A DNA stretch of 64,000 nucleotides from Parvularcula sp. LCG005. Lineage in GTDB: Bacteria > Pseudomonadota > Alphaproteobacteria > Caulobacterales > Parvularculaceae. Position 1 is the stretch's first letter, and each line of letters begins with the position of its first letter. The position numbers were made by a program, and so were the translations under genes. Location of the stretch: positions 2,681,001-2,745,000 of the forward strand of contig NZ_CP136758.1 in assembly GCF_032930845.1 (NCBI RefSeq), written 5' to 3'. The notes below the pieces were generated by a model. That model ran no database searches, was not told the origin of the DNA, and saw only the letters and a program-made list of their open reading frames with translations. Of the stretch, positions 60,641-64,000 are shown piece by piece.

Positions 60641-62646
60641 AACCCCACCTCGAGCGTCACGATACCGTGGCGCTCCTCACCGGGGAAATAACGCTCGCTG
60701 CCAAAGGCGTAGTCGGCGCGGGTGGCATAGCGTTCATCCAACAGGTTTTTGACCACGCCCGACAGGCGAACCCGATCGCTCAACTGATAGGCGGCCTGCA
60801 GGTCCACGACCTCATGCCCCGGATAGGTGTTCTCGTTGGCCGCGTCAGTGAAATAGGCCCCCACATGGCTGATCGACAGGGACGTGCTGAGTGCCGGGAC
60901 AGGCATCCACTGCACCGCCGCGCGCGCCACGGTTTCCGGCGCTGTGTCCACTGCACTCCCTGAACGGATGATCTCGCTTTCTATCCCGACGATGCGGGTA
61001 AAGTCGTACCGGTGCTTGGCCAATGTACCGCCGGCGGACAGGGTCAGGGTTTCGGTCGCCCGCCACCGAAGGTCCGCCTCAAGTCCGCGATGGGTCGTCA
61101 CCCCGTCCGTGACGTTGAAACCATCGGCATCGCGGAAAAGGAAGTTCTCCTTGCGCCCAGCAAAGGCGACGAGTTCAGCATAGAGGCGCTGGCCATCATG
61201 ACGGATGCCCCATTCAGCCATATCCAGTGTTTCTGGCTCTATATCTTCCGCCGTCTGACTGAGCTGTAGCCGATAGAGGTCTGTGGTCTGCGGCGGCCTT
61301 GCGCCCCGGGACAGGCTCGCGAACAGCGCCGTCCGGTCACCCAGATCATAGGTTGTGGACAGCTTCGCCGTCCACACACCAAAATCATCGCTGCGGTCCG
61401 CCACCCGGATGAACCGGCCAAGACGACCATCCTCCAGATGATTGTCGTAGTCGTAGGCTGTATAGGTGTAGCGGCCGCCCAGCTGCACGCGCCAGCCCTC
61501 TGTCAGCTGATGATCGATGCGTGCAAATGGAGCCGCCGATTGTGCCGTCACATCATAATCATAGTGCACACCCTGTACGTATGAAAAAACGGTCGGAATG
61601 TCCTGCACTTCCGTCAGCGACCCTTGTGCCGTTTCCAGATCGGCGCCGAAAACAAGTTCCGTCAGTGGCCCCAGGGGACGGACAAATGTCGACAGGACGC
61701 CCATCGCCCGGTGGTCATTGCTCTCCACCGCTTGGGAGGGGAGGAAATGCATCTTGAATTCCATCTCTGTCCACAAGGCGTAAGGGGTGATGGTCGCCGA
61801 CATACGGTCTCCCGACCACTGCCATTCTGACGACAACAGGGCGAGATCGATGTCGCGATAGGCTTCAGGATTGGGATTGCTCCGCCGCAGCGCGTCCTCA
61901 CGATAGGCGGACGGCCCCTCCACATATCCGGCCGTTTCCTGTTCCAGATGGTGAAAGGACAGCCGGGTTCGTCCCGTCCAGTTGCCGCGCGTCATGGCGT
62001 GGGCCAGCTGGCCCTTGACCTGCAGGACGCCGCTATCATCGCGGTACCCACCATCGGAATAGACATTCAGCCCACCGAACAAACCGCTGCCGCCCCCGGA
62101 CAGGGTCGCCTGTCGTCGTTCAAAGGCACCGGCGCTCAGGCGCATCTCTGCCCCATCAGCCGTCAGGGGGTCGGGCGACAGCACGTTAATGCTGCCGTGG
62201 ACGGCGTTTGAGCCATAGGTCACATCGCCCGGGCCCCGGATGACCTCAACCCGTCGCGCAAAATCCGTCTGGGCGTCGAAGAGACCATTGACGTTGGCAA
62301 AGCCCGCCGACCGCAGCGGCACCCCGTCCTGCAGGTAGAGGAAGGATCCCGCTCCCGCCCCGCCTGTCAGCACAGGTGACCGGATCGCGGTCAGATGCTC
62401 CTGGCCGGACCCCGCCTGCACATTCGCCCCGGGAACGATATTGATCAGCTCAGCGGGATGATGCGGCATGATCCGGTCAATAGCGTCCCGATCGATCACC
62501 GAGATGGACACCGGCGTGTCGAGGAGTGCGTTTGGTTGTCGAAGCGCCGTCACCACGATCTGGTCTTGGGCGAGTGCGACATTGTGAAGCCCGGCAGCGG
62601 CAATGGCGGTGAGGGCGAACGTGGAAACTGAGGTTTTATGCGGCAT
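60637..62646 (-). CDS. TonB-dependent outer membrane receptor
   Basis: The 669-residue protein has a signal peptide ending near NVALAQ, a TonB-box-like strand (QIVVTALRQ), and a plug domain with TPVSISVIDRDAID, GAGAGSFLYLQDGVPLRSAG and VEVIRGPGDVTYGSNAVHGS. A 22-strand-type barrel ends in ERHGIVTLEVGF with a terminal phenylalanine. Such receptors import siderophores, vitamin B12 or other ligands with energy from TonB. The substrate cannot be told from the sequence, and no riboswitch or Fur box is evident upstream. It is convergent with argH and divergent from the Dps gene, which would fit an iron connection but does not prove one. Confidence 0.9.
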   Translation of the reverse strand: MPHKTSVSTFALTAIAAAGLHNVALAQDQIVVTALRQPNALLDTPVSISVIDRDAIDRIMPHHPAELINIVPGANVQAGSGQEHLTAIRSPVLTGGAGAGSFLYLQDGVPLRSAGFANVNGLFDAQTDFARRVEVIRGPGDVTYGSNAVHGSINVLSPDPLTADGAEMRLSAGAFERRQATLSGGGSGLFGGLNVYSDGGYRDDSGVLQVKGQLAHAMTRGNWTGRTRLSFHHLEQETAGYVEGPSAYREDALRRSNPNPEAYRDIDLALLSSEWQWSGDRMSATITPYALWTEMEFKMHFLPSQAVESNDHRAMGVLSTFVRPLGPLTELVFGADLETAQGSLTEVQDIPTVFSYVQGVHYDYDVTAQSAAPFARIDHQLTEGWRVQLGGRYTYTAYDYDNHLEDGRLGRFIRVADRSDDFGVWTAKLSTTYDLGDRTALFASLSRGARPPQTTDLYRLQLSQTAEDIEPETLDMAEWGIRHDGQRLYAELVAFAGRKENFLFRDADGFNVTDGVTTHRGLEADLRWRATETLTLSAGGTLAKHRYDFTRIVGIESEIIRSGSAVDTAPETVARAAVQWMPVPALSTSLSISHVGAYFTDAANENTYPGHEVVDLQAAYQLSDRVRLSGVVKNLLDERYATRADYAFGSERYFPGEERHGIVTLEVGF

Positions 62647-62754
62647 GGAGGATCATTTAGCCCGGACAGGTAGCCGCGACGACCCTGACGAGACGCGGGA
62701 ACTTTCAGCCCCGCGCGGCATTTCCACTGCATAGAATTTGAAAGGAGCGAACCC

Positions 62755-63249
62755 ATGTCCGCATCAATGAAACAGGATATCCCCGTCAAAGTTGGCATCG
62801 ACCAGAAAGACCGCAAAAAGCTGGCCCAGAAAATGGGCGCCGTGCTGTCCAGCACCTATGTGCTGTACCACAAGACCCACGCTTTTCACTGGAACATTAC
62901 CGGCCCAATGTTCTACTCTGTACACAAACTGACCGACGACCAATATCTGGCCCTGGCGGAAGCCATTGACGAGATTGCGGAACGCGTTCGCGCGATCGGC
63001 TTCCCGACACCTGTCGGTCTGGGCAACTACATCAAAGACAGCGTTGTCGATGATGTCGCAGCCCTGCCGGAGCCAGAAGCGATGATCAAGCAGCTGGCCG
63101 AAGACCATCAGTCCATCTCCCGACAGCTCCATGAAGCTGTCGAAGAAGCTGAAGAACTGAACGACGTCTTCACCGCCGATCTTCTGACCGCACGTATTGG
63201 TGCCCATGAAGAAGCCTCGTGGATGCTGTCGGCGCTGATCGCGAAGTAA
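62755..63249 (+). CDS. dps: Dps-family DNA-binding ferritin-like protein
   Basis: The 164-residue protein protects DNA and stores iron by oxidising ferrous iron with hydrogen peroxide in a dodecamer. Its ferroxidase ligands are all visible with the family spacing: H45 in THAFHWNITGPMF, H57 in SVHK, D72 and E76 in EAIDEIAERVRAIG. AAAGGAG lies close to the ATG. The basic N-terminus (KQDIPVKVGIDQKDRKK) could bind DNA. A strong terminator follows, so it is a single-gene unit. Confidence 0.93.
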   Translation: MSASMKQDIPVKVGIDQKDRKKLAQKMGAVLSSTYVLYHKTHAFHWNITGPMFYSVHKLTDDQYLALAEAIDEIAERVRAIGFPTPVGLGNYIKDSVVDDVAALPEPEAMIKQLAEDHQSISRQLHEAVEEAEELNDVFTADLLTARIGAHEEASWMLSALIAK

Positions 63250-63271
63250 TCCGACCCCATTGGATGACTGG

Positions 63272-63295
63272 AGGGGCGCTTCGGCGCCCCTTTTT
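63272..63295 (+). terminator. Rho-independent terminator after dps
   Basis: GGGGCGC, a TTCG tetraloop and GCGCCCC are followed by TTTTT, a strong intrinsic terminator 22 bp after the dps stop. Confidence 0.92.
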
Positions 63296-63434
63296 CTTTG
63301 CAGATTCGTTAACGGAGCTGTCCCTACAATCGGCATTGAGTGGCAGCGATTTCATGCCGGCACCCATTGAATGCCGGGCAGCACTCGCTACATTTCGCTG
63401 AACATCCGGATTTGCCGGGACAAGGGAGTTTTCA

Positions 63435-64000
63435 ATGTCCGACAACGAACGCGTTCTTCGCCGAAACAGCACAACGGACGCAGGTGCCGTCATCGACGCA
63501 GGCCTGCGCGAGTATATGCTGGGCGTTTACAACTACATGGCCATGGGCATCGCAGCCACGGCTCTTGTTGCCATGTTCTTTGTGACCAATCCGGCAGCGC
63601 TTGAGTTTGCGATGGGGCTTCGCTTCATCCCGTTCATCGCGCTGCTGGCGATCGGTTTCTTTGCGCCGAAGATGATCTTCAACGGCAGCCCAGCCATGGC
63701 GCACGGCGTCTACTGGGTCTATGTCGCGCTGTGGGGCGTGCTGATCGGTCCAATGGTAGCCGCCTATGTCGGCGCGGGCATGGCAACAGAAGTCTATAAA
63801 GCCTTCTTCATCACCTCCACGATCTTCGCGGCCATGAGCCTTTACGGCTACACGACCAAGAAAGACCTCGCTCCCATGGGCAAGTTCCTCTTCATGGCGT
63901 CGGTTGGTCTTCTCGTGGCCATTGTCGTGAATGTGTTCCTCGGCTCACCGCTGATGAGCTTCATCACCTCCGGTCTCGTTGTTCTCGTGTTCTCGGCCAT
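63435..64000 (+). CDS. Bax inhibitor-1/YccA-family membrane protein (runs off the window)
   Basis: The frame is open from ATG 63435, with GGGAG six bases upstream, to the window end (188 codons). After a polar N-terminus (MSDNERVLRRNSTTDAG) come the family features LREYMLGVYNYMAMGIAATALVA and five or more membrane helices, with VYWVYVALWGVLIGPMV and SLYGYTTKKDLAPMGKFLFM. The YGYTTKKDL segment and the length are typical for BI-1/YccA proteins, which are inner-membrane proteins linked to ion homeostasis and FtsH. The last helices lie beyond the window. Confidence 0.9.
   Translation, partial: MSDNERVLRRNSTTDAGAVIDAGLREYMLGVYNYMAMGIAATALVAMFFVTNPAALEFAMGLRFIPFIALLAIGFFAPKMIFNGSPAMAHGVYWVYVALWGVLIGPMVAAYVGAGMATEVYKAFFITSTIFAAMSLYGYTTKKDLAPMGKFLFMASVGLLVAIVVNVFLGSPLMSFITSGLVVLVFSA

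Overview
The window has two parts. Positions 43 to 64 kb are compact, GC-rich alphaproteobacterial chromosome. Positions 1 to 42 kb are a lower-GC accessory region stacked against the 3' end of a tRNA-Ser(CGA) gene. The fused acetylglutamate kinase/synthase, the Xanthomonas-type acetylcitrulline arginine genes, the zwf-pgl-edd operon and a CC0125/CC1285-type lipoprotein suggest a Maricaulales, Hyphomonadaceae or Parvularcula-like marine alphaproteobacterium. That placement is inference; genus and species cannot be read here.

Accessory region (about 0.9-42.0 kb). A 17-bp copy of the tRNA-Ser 3' end occurs five times (933, 4649, 21137, 23479 with a 2-bp insertion, and 42007 in the tRNA itself). 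Each copy keeps TTAAC-type repeats at fixed distances: 13-bp spacing on the integrase side, 32 bp from the core, and 12-bp spacing about 87 bp beyond the other side of the four island copies. This is a tandem array of integrated elements. Two are full size (A, 4.6-21.1 kb; B, 23.5-42.0 kb). Two are short islets without an integrase (0.9-4.6 and 21.1-23.5 kb). A and B share one plan: att, RHS polymorphic toxin with a small membrane partner, a conserved core module, variable cargo, a DUF6538-type tyrosine integrase, att. The core module holds a DUF6641-like protein, an HUH/Rep-like protein, a membrane-anchored protein coupled to a LuxR/FixJ-type regulator, a winged-helix-like protein, a coiled-coil protein coupled to an RFC-like AAA+ clamp-loader ATPase, and a serine recombinase. 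The cargo differs: A carries a type ISP-like restriction-modification gene broken by a 16-bp tandem duplication, and B carries a 1434-residue NACHT/STAND-like NTPase with a C-terminal PD-(D/E)xK-like nuclease, a likely anti-phage protein. About 3.6 kb of the core shows no difference between A and B and then diverges abruptly inside the AAA+ gene. The short islets hold orphan and chimeric RHS C-terminal ends with small membrane partners.

Chromosomal region. After the tRNA come a lipoprotein, a four-helix membrane protein, a PQQ-type aldose dehydrogenase, a large autotransporter, the upper Entner-Doudoroff operon zwf-pgl-edd, and a UDP-glucose 6-dehydrogenase. Next is the minus-strand operon argF'-argG-argE'-argBA-argC, with argH divergent from it. 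Together these encode arginine synthesis through N-acetylcitrulline. Upstream of argF' is a signature of transcription attenuation: a promoter whose predicted start coincides with the ATG of an arginine-rich 28-codon leader peptide, a hairpin over the leader stop codon, and a GC hairpin followed by seven U's. The window ends with a TonB-dependent receptor, a Dps protein and the start of a Bax inhibitor-1-family gene. The left edge holds the start of a CHASE3-type chemoreceptor gene.
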